Assembly: GCF_019925205.1 (NCBI RefSeq)
Contig: NC_083566.1
Coordinates: 22,134,001-22,198,000 of the forward strand
Source of the DNA: Metopolophium dirhodum
Lineage: Eukaryota > Arthropoda > Insecta > Hemiptera > Aphididae
DNA length: 64,000 bases
Direction of reading: 5' to 3'
Shown here: in pieces, positions 1 through 12,192 of the stretch
How positions within the stretch are numbered: the first letter of the stretch is position 1
How the letters are laid out: every line of letters starts with the position of its first letter
Notes under the pieces: generated by a model
What the model saw: the letters and a program-made list of their open reading frames with translations, nothing else
Database searches by the model: none
What the model was told of the DNA's origin: nothing
Translations under genes and position numbers: made by a program

Positions 1-400
1 AGGGAAAAGAGGAGTTTTTACGCAAAACCAGTTTTTGACAAAGTCAATTTTGGTTATTGATGTAACTCTAAAACAAATTACCGTAGATACTTTACATTTT
101 CACTGAACATTTATAACAGCATTTGCTATACACCATAAAATATTCAAAATATTTTGTTTTGAGCTTTTTATGGATATTTTCAATTTCCAATTTTTTTAGG
201 CTTTTTTATATATATGTCAATAAAATTTTATTCTTTGGGTCAAATGCTTGAAAATGCAATGCATTAACAACCATATTAATAATTATAATATAATATAAAA
301 TATCCTTGGTGAACAAACCGTCTCGGCTCAGAATCGTTTTTCGACATGATTTTAACAATTTAACATGGGGTGTACCTAATACTGTTCATGTTCATTTTTT
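1..400 (+). repeat. Copy of composite aphid-type repeat family, partial
   Basis: This stretch aligns by eye with 1978-2950: both have the 'tttttacgcaaaa' start, the 'ggtgtaactctaaaacaaa' segment, the 'tatacaccataaaat' segment and a terminal 'ctcagaatcgtttttc' block (here near 327-343). The copy is shorter than the one at 1766-3058, so it is internally deleted, and it begins before the window. It carries no usable reading frame. I recognise it as a dispersed non-coding repeat but cannot assign a transposon class; the shared terminal motif suggests a DNA-transposon derivative. Confidence 0.7.
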
Positions 401-599
401 TTGGCATGGACTTACATGACTTTTTGATCATAAAATATGATATTTAATATTGTTATAAAGCAAAAAATATATGATGACATTATATTATTAGCTGCAAAAA
501 CCAGGGAAGCCCAGACTTGCCTTGTTTTTAACCATAAACTACTAAAGGTGGTAAGTCCATTAGCACGTTATCTCCGTAAACAACGATTGGGCATACCTT

Positions 600-1120
600 G
601 TTTTTGAACAGTATTAACCGTGACGATAATATGGCGCATTCGAAACAATCAAAAAATGATTTTCGAGAAAAGTTGACTTGCCTAGTTGTTGCAGTAAGCC
701 CTTCAATAACTAGTGTAAAACAACGAAGACTGAAAACGTTTGAAAACAAAATCTGGAGAAGGATATGCGATCGGGTCAGGGATACAAAGACGGATGACCG
801 GTCAATGACATATGAAGTTTAACCAAGAATTGAAGGAAGAATTAAAAATGGTAATATTTAATAGCTTCATAAAGGTTAATAAAGTCAAAGGATACATTGG
901 CTAGGACATGTCACGAGGCGTAATACAGAAGCAGTAACCAAGATAGTGTTAAATTGGAAACTGAAAGGAAAAATATCACGGGGTCGAAAGCTCTTGGAAT
1001 ACAAAATTAGAGAGATATAGTACAGGGTCGAGACAAGTGGAGGGATTTGGCGATGGCGGCGAAACAAAAGAGGTCTTGGAGAGTTACGAAGACTGGAAGA
1101 AGAAAAAGAACTAACCTTTT
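600..1120 (+). pseudogene. Non-LTR retrotransposon (LINE) ORF2 C-terminal relic
   Basis: Translating in shifting frames gives the familiar end of a LINE reverse-transcriptase polyprotein. There is a block like RRLKTFENKIWRRIC from about 724, then ELKEEL followed by a SFIK stretch (about 825-875). Next comes WLGHVTRRN (about 898-925) with a downstream KGKISRGR block, and finally DKWRDLAMAAKQKRSW (about 1034-1080). The order matches the region after the RT domain in RTE/Jockey-like elements, where a 'WLGHV.R' motif precedes an 'RGRP' motif and a 'DR..WR' motif. Frameshifts and stops break it (for example the stop after the MTYEV segment near 820), so it is dead. The catalytic RT and endonuclease domains are absent. 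The exact clade is uncertain. Confidence 0.8.
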
Positions 1121-1765
1121 AAATGCCAATGACTCATTGACTCAGCTGCATAATTTATAGTTTGTAGGTATCCTTATCCAGAATTTCAGTCCTAATTTCT
1201 GAAGGATATGTGTTAGAAACAATGTATATCTCTAAAATGTAATCATACTGGCCATTTCGGGATATACACATACAGTTTTATATCGGTTATTTTACTTTTT
1301 CTAGTAAATTAATATTGTTCTCAAAACTTTATACTCTGATATAGCTAACTGTATACGTCGGTAAGTACAATTTCTACTAATATTATCAAATACATTCAAA
1401 TACACTTCACTTGAAGCAAAACGTATACGGAATATAGGGAAATTACACGCAAGCTGATAATGTTTATCCTACTGGTGGGGTAACCGCCTAACCATCAGTA
1501 TGGCAGGCGTCGACAGCAAGCCCACTGTTAATTTGTTTTCCCAATATTTGACATTTTTAGATGCAAGTCATTTAATAAAGGTAAATAGAGTATTATAAAT
1601 TATAATTTATAATAAACAAATAAAATGTAAAAATACTAGGTTAATATTATAGTTATTAAAGGTTAATATTTGAGAAACAGTATTTATATATTTCTATTTT
1701 TAAAACTTTTAGTTCAATATTTCTTCTTTAGTAATTGTTTGAATTATTCTAAAAACTTGATTTTA

Positions 1766-3058
1766 GATTCTGAGCGAAGCGATGAATGTATTGATTTTAC
1801 AATGAAGTGTGTTTTTTTTTTTGTGTGTCTGTCATCACCTTTTAGGACAGTAAAAGTGCTTGGATTTTCTTCAACAGTAACTTTTCTGATAGGAAAGTGA
1901 ATCTAGTTGGTACTTTGGGCGGTCAAAAGTAAAAATTTCCCAGTAGTTTCCAAAAGCGACGTGAAAAACGAAAGAAAAATTAAGGAAAAACGGGAATTTT
2001 TACGCAAAATCTGTTTTCGAGAAAATCGATTTTGGTTTTTGGTGTAACTCTAAAACAAATGGGGACATGACATTTTGACTGAATGTTTATATTAGCATTT
2101 TCTATACACCATAAAATTTACAAAATATTTTGACTCTTTTTGAGCTGTTTACGGCCATTGTCAGTTTTCAATTTTTTTAGTTTTTTTTTCTATAAATATC
2201 AATAAAATTTTATCTGTTGAGTAAAAAAGCTTGAAAATTTAATAGAAGGCTCCTGATATATCGTTGTTTAAAATGTAATATAAGATTACTCATAAGTTTG
2301 TCTACCTTTATCAAAAAAAAAAAATGTCTACAAGAAACTTAAATTAAATTTTTATGAGCGTCTGAAATTTATATTTTTACAACATTTGATATTCACTCGA
2401 TTTCTCATGTAACAATTTTCTTATTTTATTGTAATTAAAAAACGAATGATTGTAGATACTTGAAAATTTCACTGAATGTTTATATTAGCATTTTCTATAC
2501 ACCATAAAATTTTGAAAATATTTTGACTCTTTTTCAGCAGTTTACGGACATTGTCAGTTTTCAATTTTTTTAGTTTTTTTTTCTATAAATATCGATAAAA
2601 ATTTTTTTGTTGGGTAAAAAAGCGTTAAAATTTAATATAAGGCTCCTGATATATCGTTCTAATATCAGTTAAAAAATATTAAAAATACATAGGCACAATT
2701 TTTTTTATAAGCATTTAAAGTTCAAATTTTGACAACATTTATCAAATTTATAATTTATTAATTATTTTGTAGTTAAAAATGTATAAAATGTTTAACTTTT
2801 ATGGCTAAGGATTGAAAATTTAAAACAAGGCTCCACGTAAATAGGTTATATATAAATTACTTTATTCACAATAATATCATCAAATATACTTGGTAAAATC
2901 ATAGGCTGACTAGTGACTGACCGTTTTCTCTCAGAATCGTTTTTCTTATACAATGATATTATATCATTTCAAAATTCAAATTTAACACCATCCATTACAG
3001 TGACCCACTTGTAACCTACTGTACAGCAGAGCGTCATCCACTTATCCACCTTTTTTAA
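1766..3058 (+). repeat. Longest copy of the composite repeat family
   Basis: This starts with 'gattctgagcgaagcg' (1768), runs through 'tgtctgtcatcaccttttagga', the 'acgcaaaat' and 'gtgtaactctaaaacaaa' segments and 'ggctcctgatatatcgtt', and reaches 'ctctcagaatcgtttttc' at about 2928-2945. GATTCTGAG at the left and CTCAGAATC at the right are inverted, consistent with short terminal inverted repeats. Homology to other copies continues past that right terminus through 'cagtgacccacttgtaacctactgtacagcagagcg' to about 3058, so the boundary of the mobile unit is not settled. It is non-coding. An internal part is duplicated in tandem (see 2068-2662). Confidence 0.75.
2068..2662 (+). repeat. Internal tandem duplication, period about 393 bp
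   Basis: Two near-identical segments of roughly 190-200 bp lie 393 bp apart. 'gaatgtttatattagcattttctatacaccataaaat' begins at 2081 and again at 2474, and 'ggctcctgatatatcgtt' begins at 2248 and again at 2641. The same offset at both ends means a direct duplication with little net indel. The spacer between them (about 2270-2460) is a related AT-rich stretch. It lies wholly inside the repeat copy at 1766-3058. Confidence 0.8.
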
Positions 3059-3747
3059 TTTACATTTTTGAATATGAATATTATATATTCCTATTATAGG
3101 AATAATTATCTATAATAATGGCATGCAGAGTTGATAAAGTTGTTATTTGTTTTTATTAATAATTACGTATACATAATATAGACTCGGTATAGGAGTACCA
3201 AAATAATATTAAAATAAACTAAATTAATCAAATATAGCTATCAACTATATTTATTATTCATGTTTAATAAAATAAATAATTCTAAAATCACCGTATATAT
3301 TTTACTAACTAATAACGTGCAATAATTCATAAGTGTATTAATTATTTTTTTTATTAACATCAAATGATCCCAATAAGTAACATTAGTAAAAACTATAAAC
3401 CCGTTAAATTGGTTGATAAATACTTAATGTGAGATTGTATAATATATTATATAGATATAGCATAGTGTAAATAGGGTACTTTGTAAGTTTTTATCTATGT
3501 AATTTTAAATGGATAATATTTTTAACCTTTTACATTTTAAATTAGAAATTACACCTCTAGGCTCTAATTATTGTTAATGATAAATGTATATGATAGATAA
3601 ATCATAAATGTAATAAATTGGTGCATTTAAATATGATTAAATAATATCGATTAGGTAGGTATGTACTATGTGCGTAGTATCTTAAATTATATTTAGTTAA
3701 ATGTTATTGACGTTGCATTTTGGCAATATAAATAAATTATATTATAA
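3059..3747. other. AT-rich non-coding stretch, nothing recognised
   Basis: This is low-complexity AT-rich sequence with short A and T runs. No open frame longer than about 50 codons, RNA gene or repeat boundary is visible. Confidence 0.6.
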
Positions 3748-3925
3748 CTAGCTAATCCCGTGCACTTCGTTGTCCTTAAAAAATGACAACCCTTTAAAAA
3801 ATTGTAATTGTTCAAATCCTTATTGGGATGTAACTCGCAGCAGTAAGTGCAATACAGCCACCCTGGTAGGCAATCCGACCATTATACGTCGGATCGCGGA
3901 CAATGTGCGACAGCATATCAAAGAT
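3748..3925 (+). repeat. Fragment of a widespread arthropod dispersed repeat
   Basis: 'actagctaatcccgtgcacttcgttg' (about 3749-3773) resembles a start motif of the type 'actagctgacccggcaaacttcgt' that recurs in many arthropod genomes. A GC-richer block follows (3835-3920). The class is uncertain, and the assignment rests on motif memory alone. Confidence 0.4.
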
Positions 3926-4239
3926 ACCTATGTATAGTATATCTAATATTTAAAATAATTAGGAAAAACAAAAGTAAAATATAATTATCTGTGAATATTT
4001 TAATATTATTATTAAAATAATAAAATAAAATTTTATGTACCTTTTTATAAAAAAAAAATATGTTCAGATTCATTTTTTCCTAGAGCTCTATTATTATGTA
4101 ATTCAATTTGTAATGAAGTCGATTTATTTTTTATGTCTCGTGAATCTTTTAAATCAAAAGCTTTATACCTACTATCTAATTGAAATTTAATTATTTTATA
4201 TATATGTAAATTTTTGTTATAATTCACCTTTCAAACTGT

Positions 4240-4352
4240 ATTAATTATTTTTATATGTATGGTTTTTCTTGATTATTATGTATTATATCCTATGTAAAAG
4301 GGCTTGTCCCGTTAAACTTAATAATAAATAAATAAATAAATAAATAAAAATA
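4240..4352 (+). repeat. LINE-like 3' tail ending in (TAAA)n
   Basis: 'atcctatgtaaaagggcttgtcccgttaaacttaataataaataaataaataaataaataaaa' is typical of the 3' end of an insect non-LTR element: a short GC-containing 3' UTR followed by a tandem TAAA tail (4319-4349). No ORF of the element is recognisable upstream, so this is a 5'-truncated copy. Confidence 0.6.
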
Positions 4353-4389
4353 ATAAATTGTTTAATATCCTTGGTTTTGTTTTTTGTTA

Positions 4390-4740
4390 TTTTCTATAAA
4401 GTGTTCCAAAAGCTTAAAAATATAATACAAGGTTCCAATATAAATTATTAATACTGAAATAAGAAAAAAATAATTAGACCGTAGATCGTAAATAATTTTT
4501 AATGATTCTGCATGCATTTTAAATGTTGAGAAAATTGAATTTACACATAAAATATTTCTCTTAAAACGATATGTTCTTATATATGCTGACTGACCGTCTA
4601 TGCTTAAAATCGTTTTTTATGTATAATTATTTATTATTGAATTGACATTTAACACATACCTGCATTTTAGTAACTTACTCAATGTCGAGGTATTTACTTG
4701 AAACCTATTTAATACTGGAGAGCTACAGCCCCCTATTTTG
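4390..4740 (+). repeat. Degenerate copy of the composite repeat family
   Basis: The order 'aagcttaaaaatataatacaaggttcc', then 'gctgactgaccgtctatgcttaaaatcgttttttatg' (about 4580-4620), then a flank ending 'gagctacagccccc' parallels the end of the copy at 1766-3058. It is much diverged, and the boundaries are approximate. Confidence 0.5.
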
Positions 4741-5154
4741 TTTTACTTATATTTCTAAGACAATATGGTAAAATGATTTTATTAATTTGTATATCATATA
4801 TACTGTATAAAAGATTCTATTGAAATGTAACATAATATGTTATATATTTAGAGATTACCTATCTATAGAGTGTCTATCTACAGCACAATCAAAAAGTTTA
4901 ATATTAGTATGTAATGCAAAGTACAATAACCAAGATAGAATAGAATGTTTATACATTTCAGCAATGTAACAATTTTTTTCCCAATATAGCGTAATGAGCT
5001 CAATGGCAAATAAATAGTAATAAAATATGTTACTGTTGCAACTTGCAATCCTTACGAGTTACTCTCAAATCTAAATAAAAAAATCTCTCAATTCTAAATC
5101 TATATGTCATAAACATTTTAATTACTACGAAATAAATTTTAAAAAAATTGGGAA

Positions 5155-5950
5155 AGTATCTCTGCTGTATAGTAGAATTTAAGAGTAACTCGCGTCAATT
5201 TGTAGGTCAATGTAATAGATGTTTTATTTGAATTAAATGATAAACTATTGCATAAAATGATTCTGAGCGGAGACTGCAGTAGTCTTTATTTCTAAGGATA
5301 TATAATTTTTTTTTTTTTATTACATACTAGCTGGTATACTGTATAGGTTAAACTAATTTTGCCAATATCAAAGCGACAACGCATGTTAATTTTGTGAATT
5401 CAAGCTATAAATCAATACCCTCGTACCATAGAATGGTATAAATACGTTTGTCAAATAAATACTTTAAAAATAATCAAAATATTTTGAAAATGATAGTGTA
5501 AATAAAAAATAATTATAGGTAGGTACGCATAAAATAATAAAAAGTATCAATGCCTATTAAGTAATAATTAAATTTTTTTTAAATATTATAATTCATAACA
5601 AGGTAACTAGAATTATTCTTATTTTCCGTTTAAAGGTTTAATATTCAATTTATTCAAAATTGTATTTGAAAAGTCTATACAAATTGTATGCATATTTATT
5701 TTTGAGATTTTTTGGTTGCCATAAGAATATCTAAATATATTTAAGAGTCTTAGTTATTAAAATTTGAAACTTCAAACGATTAAAAAAATTGTGCCTAATT
5801 ATTTCCAATATTTTTATTTTGCTATAAGAATAACTTATATGGAGTCTTATACTCAATTTTAAAGCTTTTTGACTGACCTAAAATTTTTCATAAAAACTGA
5901 AAATTCAACAATTTTAAATGCCTTAAAATAGTTTAAATGTCACGGTGTAC
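5155..5950 (-). repeat. Degenerate inverted copies of the composite repeat family
   Basis: 'tctctgctgtatagtagaatttaagagtaactcg ... gtcaatgtaat' (5160-5212), then 'aaaatgattctgagcggagac' (5255-5276), is the reverse-oriented equivalent of the right end plus flank at 2928-3058. Further on, 'attgtgcctaattatttccaatattttt' (about 5790-5818) matches the internal 'tgtgcctatgtatttctaatattttt' of the minus-strand copy at about 59180-59207. The interval probably contains one broken copy with unrelated sequence between the pieces. Confidence 0.5.
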
Positions 5951-6489
5951 CGATGAGTAATGACAATTTATGTAGGTATAGACGTATAGTGGAATGTTTT
6001 TAGTTTCTAAAGTTAATTTATTTGAAAAATAACAAATTATCAACAATTTTGAGGATAAATCTTTATAAGATGTTTAAGTAGGTATCCCGCGCAATGTCGT
6101 TATTATTTGAAGTACAATCGCTCAAAAAATATATTTGTGGCTTTAAACTTTTTTTTAAATATCAGTAAAAATGAATTATGAGGAATCTTCAGAGCTGACA
6201 AACAAAAGTTCAATCATTCATAAATAAAAAATATGTTAAAAATTATAGTAGCTATAATGTATATCTAGTAAATGCTAATATAAAAATTCTGTAAAAATCT
6301 ATTTTTTTGAAAACTGAATTGGCATAGACATTTTTTCGCGATTATTTTGAAGACTACTAAGAATTCTTACATTTGGTCCTTAAGGTAACAACTAGATCAG
6401 TTTCTTCTATAGCCAACCCTCGTCCCTCTATGTTGAAACTTAAAGCAGTGTTCAGTAGTAATGCTTCAAATATAGTTATGACAGACATA
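5951..6489. other. Non-coding AT-rich stretch
   Basis: No gene, RNA or clear repeat boundary is visible. Some short phrases resemble the composite repeat family but not enough to call a copy. Confidence 0.5.
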
Positions 6490-6540
6490 GGCTTAATTTG
6501 GGGGGGGGGGGATTGAGTGTGCTTAGCATCCCTAATTTGT
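6490..6540. repeat. G-run repeat fragment
   Basis: A run of about 13 G (6499-6511) is followed by 'attgagtgtgcttagcatcccta'. This resembles the 'ggggggcttagccccc' hairpin-like repeat at 6940-7085 in degraded form. Confidence 0.35.
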
Positions 6541-6939
6541 TTCATGTTAATTTACATTTTAACATTCATTATGTGGGAATCCATTACTATAAGAAAATAT
6601 AAAAATAAAAGGGGAAACCCCAGTTTTTTCATTGAAATTGCGCCCGTGACAGAAACAAAAAAATACAAAATAACACATATTTATATAAAACATTTATTGC
6701 TATATTTTTCAAATAAACCTGCTCATAATATCAAAAAGACATTTCCATAAAATATAAATCGTCATTGGCCATGAATGATCATTTGTTGTCATTATCACTT
6801 ATTCAGTATTCTAGACTATAGTATAAGAGTTAGTGGATATCTTTAGATTCGCTATGTAATTATTATTTTAGTTAAACAATTTTCTTGATCAAAACCTAAA
6901 TAAATTATAAAATAAATATAGAAATTACCTACTATACAT

Positions 6940-7085
6940 GCATAGGCGCAACGAGGGACATTATTCTGGCGGGGAAGGGGTCTTAAAATTGTATCAGCAG
7001 CACAATCCAGATAATTAATATAATTATATAATGGGGGCTACGTACAAAACAAGGGGGCTTAGCCCCCCCCCAAGTCACCCCTAAT
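6940..7085. repeat. G/C-run repeat ('cataggcgcaa ... gggggcttagccccccccc')
   Basis: This begins 'cataggcgcaacgaggga' (6942) and ends 'aagggggcttagcccccccccaagtcacccct' (about 7050-7082). The G-run, CTTAG, C-run end is a near-perfect short palindrome able to form a hairpin. Similar pieces occur at 48122-48175 and 58055-58115. No coding capacity. Probably a small dispersed non-autonomous repeat. Confidence 0.55.
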
Positions 7086-10000
7086 TTTACCTAAGACTAC
7101 AGTCTACATTACATGACTCAATCAAACAAATATTTAATATTTGTATACCTGGTAACTACTAGCTAGTAGATATAATAATATATGAGTTTATTTTTGAAGA
7201 CAGCTAACTTTTCTTTAAGTATAATTTAACTCAATACATAAAATTGAATATTAATATATTAAATATGCATATAATTTAATCTTATTTAAATGATCTATTA
7301 TGTCTTGAAACAGTAGTTAGTTCAATTAAATTATAATACTGATTGTTCGTTCCTTTAACCTTTTATGTTTATGTCCAACGTTACATCATCATTCATGCCA
7401 AGAGAATTTGACGTTTAAAAACTTTCTAGTCTATTTGTATTGATTATTTCTACTATCATTCAATTGGCATAGTCATCTAGGTATTAGGCACTACTAAGGT
7501 AGTGAGGTCTGAGAATAATATATTACCATAAAATATATTATTTTATTGAACAATTAAATGTTTTAAGATCTTTAGATCATAACCAAAATATTAAGGAGTA
7601 ATATTTAGGCAATTTACATGACATGTACATTTGGGCTATGTCTGTGTGTGAGTAATAAATGAATATTAGCGAGTGTTTTCGAGAATCGCTACCGATCCGA
7701 GTATTTCTCGCACGCGCACATACTTGTCAATACTTCGCGAAAATGAAATATATTCTTGTTTGCGTAACTATAAAAACTACTAGAAGTGGTAGTAAATTAA
7801 ACATACTTTCTGAAGTTCGATTGTAATAAAAAAAAAATGGTTGAATTCATAAGCTTTTAGTCTAGCGTATGCTCTTTAGGTTTAGGAATCACTTTTTTGA
7901 TTTACAATCAGATGTGCCCAAAATAAATACAAATGTAATGCAATTATTTCATGGGATTTTTAAGAAAAATCTTAATTTCAAGGTTTTTTAATATTGAAAA
8001 TCAACTTTCTAAAAAGCCTAGATGTTTTGTCAAAAATAATATGACGTATAAAAAATAAAAATCGGACATTTCGAAGTATGTGTACTTAACCACCGCTTAT
8101 TGGTCTAATATTTATATTTATTAATTTCATAATTAATTGCGTTATTATTATCAATTATACATTTGTATGGGAGGCATCTGTCATACAAATATATCATGAA
8201 AAATAATAAAAAAAAAATTACTAGACCAAAGTTTTTGAGTAGTTATTTAGTTTAGTTAGTTCTATAAAAAATAATAGTTATCATATATTTTAATATGACC
8301 TTAGAGACACATTAGGTATAAATAAAATATTTTACATGCCTATCTGGCTAATGGTAACTATAATTACTTATTATAGTAAGTACTAAGTAGTAACTATATA
8401 ATGCATAGTCTATTTTTGTAAATTACATATACCTTGACACAATAGATATAAATTGTACCTAAATAATATTTTTATTTAAAAAATGAACATGCTTGAATGT
8501 TTTATACTCTTAATAGGCAGTTAATTTAATATTATATATTAATTAATTTGTAATTAGGTTATTTTATTTACTTATCATATGGCTATTAACTATTACAAAC
8601 ATTAATCACACAACATCAATACCTATGGTACCTATAATCTATAATAATTCTACAGTATGATTATATACCGGCTGATGATTTTGTTCTATATTTCATAAGT
8701 AACTCGTAAATAACGTTTATAATAAATTAAATAAAATAATTTATATACGTCTGCATTGAATTCATTGTTAAATTGATTGTTTTTTTTCTAAAAATAAGTA
8801 GGTGATAAAATGTGATTTTTAACATATTATTTGACAATCAACACCTGCATTATATTCAGTAAAGTGTAAAGCATTAAGCAATTAGATATTTTAATTAATT
8901 TTGATGATCTACGATCACAGATATATAAAAATAAAAGTTAGATAATTCTATTTTCTTTTGACGTAGTTTATCAATTTGTGTAGGTATATAATATATACGG
9001 ATGTATCAATAATTGTGAGTAATACACTGATGCCATGTTGCATAAAAAATTGATTAATTTAATGGACCAATCACGGGCCACTAAATCTTTTTTAAGGTTC
9101 CATTAGCTCACAATTGATTCATTAAATGTTTAGTGATTGTTTGTGTGACTTGGCATTAGTAGTTTGTAATTTAAAATTTAAATAATATTTAGGTAGATAC
9201 AAATAAATTTGCTTATGGCTTGCACATTTCATACAAATTATTTGCATATTGTAGTGTAAAAATACACGTAATATGTATATGTAAAAATAAAAATAATATT
9301 TTCAATTTTTTAAAAAGAGCGATTTATTAGAAGCGCAGCGAATTGGAAATTGTGGTTTCCACGTGTATAAGCACGTGATTTATCAAGGATAACAATTTGC
9401 AAATTGCTGCAAATTGCAAATAACACGATCGTTGGAGAGGTAGCAGGCAATATTGCCCAGGGTATTGCTATTTATTTGCGTACGTGATTGGCGACATGTG
9501 TGCGAATTCGATTATTTTTTTTTCTCCTACGTCACGTCCGCTGGTATGGAGTACAGACCAGTGGCCAAACGTATAGCCGACACCGGGCACAGACCGTGTC
9601 CCGACGACGTCATCACAGATTTCGCAGACCCGCGCATACCATATTACCATCACAGCCACGAGTCGTCATAATAATAATTAATTACAACTAGGCAATCATT
9701 CCCACTGAATTATATGCATCGTGTCTGTACTCCCAAACGGTTATTATGTGTTGCTATAACCTATATATAATAGTTATTATTACACTTTTGGCGGTTTACC
9801 GTTAGCTATATAGGTACACAAATATATTAAAATATATATATAAATGAATAGGGACCTACCTAACTCTGCAGTCTGCGGTATTTCATATTATATTTTATTT
9901 TATTTTGGATCACTTTTGCAGACTCACCTATATTTGAACGACATAGAGATATTGTAAATCTATAGAAGCACAATAATTCTTTATTTAATGTCGATTGTTT

Positions 10001-12187
10001 TTTTTCTTACTACAAATTACAAGTGTTGGTCAAGGTCTTATATAGGTGAATGGGTTTGTAAATAGTAAATGCGATATCACTATATCGGGATATAATACAA
10101 TACTTAGTTTAGTGTGAATAAACTAGCTGTGCTTTTTGGAATTTATCGTGAACCGATTGGTAAGGATAAACTGATTTTAAGGTTTATATAGTTTTTTGTT
10201 GGTTAAAATAGTGTCATGTAACATTAACTACACCAGCGAATAAATTATATAACTATGTAGGTATTAATTTTATATTTACAAACAACGTATTATTTTCAAA
10301 TATTTACGTATTACGTGTCATTTTTTTCATTAGTTTTACGATTAATTTTATTTAATTACATTTTTTTTTTTATTGGCAATAAATGTCGATAAATTAAATT
10401 TTATATTACACTTATAAATATATTATTATATTATGTGTTTATATCATTTGTTTCATACATCACTACCTATGTATTTTTTTTCTAATTTTAGATCAGAATT
10501 TTGTATTTAATCTGAATTATATCGTAAATTAGTAGCGTTGACAAAATATGTAGAACAATTATTTGATAAAACGATATAATATGGATTACGTTTAATATTA
10601 TCAAAGAGTAAAGACCTGCGTCCCATGTATATCTATGTATAAATAAAAGATAAGATTGTTCCAATAAAAGTAAAATTTAAAAAAATTACCACTTCAAATT
10701 ACCAACTAATAACTATATTCGATTTCTACTCAATAGATAGGGCTAACAAATATATTTGGTATACCTAACACCCGCACAGTAATTAATTGTTAAAAAATAC
10801 TTAGCTGTTGGGTAATTTGATTGTTCAAATCAGTGCAATAGGTACTAATATTTATTACACATAATATTGACATATTATGAGTTTATGAGATGTACCTACA
10901 TTGTTGATTATACACTACTACACTAATATACTCATTAATCACAAATAAAATCAATTTTTAAGAGCACAATAATTTATATTATAAAAATGATACTTATAAG
11001 TTATATCTTTACATTTTTCAAATATCGTAGTAGTATAATGTATTCATTATAATATTATATGGTGTTAGTCAATGCAGATATTCTGGCCATGGGTTACATA
11101 TAAAAGTTCATTTGAGTTTAAAATAAAAACTAAACTTTTAGTACCTAAAATGCTTAAACATCCATAAACTATATAGTTGAAAATTTTAGGAAGTATTAAA
11201 TTTTAATGATCTGTTAAATTTAACAAATTGTTTTGCAATTCGTCATCAATCATAATATTTTTTTGTTGTCGTTGCAAATAAATTCATGTTTTTTTAGTGG
11301 ATATTAGGTAGGTACCTACATATTATATGATAAACTACTATACTATAGTATACCTACAACATGTACATAATATTATTATATGATTTATATGCATCTACAT
11401 TCTATACACAATTTCGTTAAGGATTAAAGTATTTTACTAAGGTACCTAATTAAAACAATGTTTCAAGTGCTAACTTAAGTGTTGAGATATTCACTTTCAT
11501 TTTATCTATAACGAATTACTGAACCACAGCTAGGGCTATAATAATACTTCCTCTAGATTTTTTATTATCCAAAATATTCATAGAACATAAATTATTTTTG
11601 AAACTTACAGTTTTTACATGTATCTATTACCTAGTATAGCTGTCTTATTTATTCAACCATTTAAAATTGTTTAAAGGTCCTCACACCCGAATTTATTATA
11701 ATATATATATAACAATTTTTCTTTCAGAAGTTTCAGTTTTGCTTTGTTAGTTTTTGTATTAATGTACATATTTGCCTATAATCAAACTTTCAAGTAAGAA
11801 CATTATCTGTGTTCTTTCGTTGGTTTTTTACACTAAAATATGTTACATACTCAAAACTTTAGCTTAAAAATTAAAATATTGTAAAATACCAACTGGTAAC
11901 GAGGGTACGGGACACACAGATTGTAAGTTCTTACCTTTATGTTTGATAATAATATAGTTCAATCATCCAAATATAAAATACAATACAAAATTGGAACTGT
12001 TGAACGCTAATTTGCTAATTACTATGTTGTACACGTTTGTAAGACAGAGACAACTGTTGTGGAGGTCTTCTTAAATACTTTGAAAAAAAGTTAAGCTTTT
12101 AAATAAAACGTAAATATACCTATAATATATTATTTATTTTGCAATCGTGTTATGTGATCTTAATAAATACAATATGTTTATGGTTTA
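7086..12187. other. 5.1 kb AT-rich non-coding region
   Basis: No coding region is recognised. A CpG-richer island at about 9450-9665 gives three short overlapping frames on both strands, but none resembles a protein family or shows flanking splice signals. It contains 'ctacgtcac' and 'gacgacgtcatcac', which resemble CREB/ATF half-sites. A direct repeat 'caaattgctgcaaattgcaaat' lies at about 9397-9421. The rest is AT-rich with many TAGGTA/TACCTA words. Confidence 0.6.
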
Positions 12188-12192
12188 TCTTC

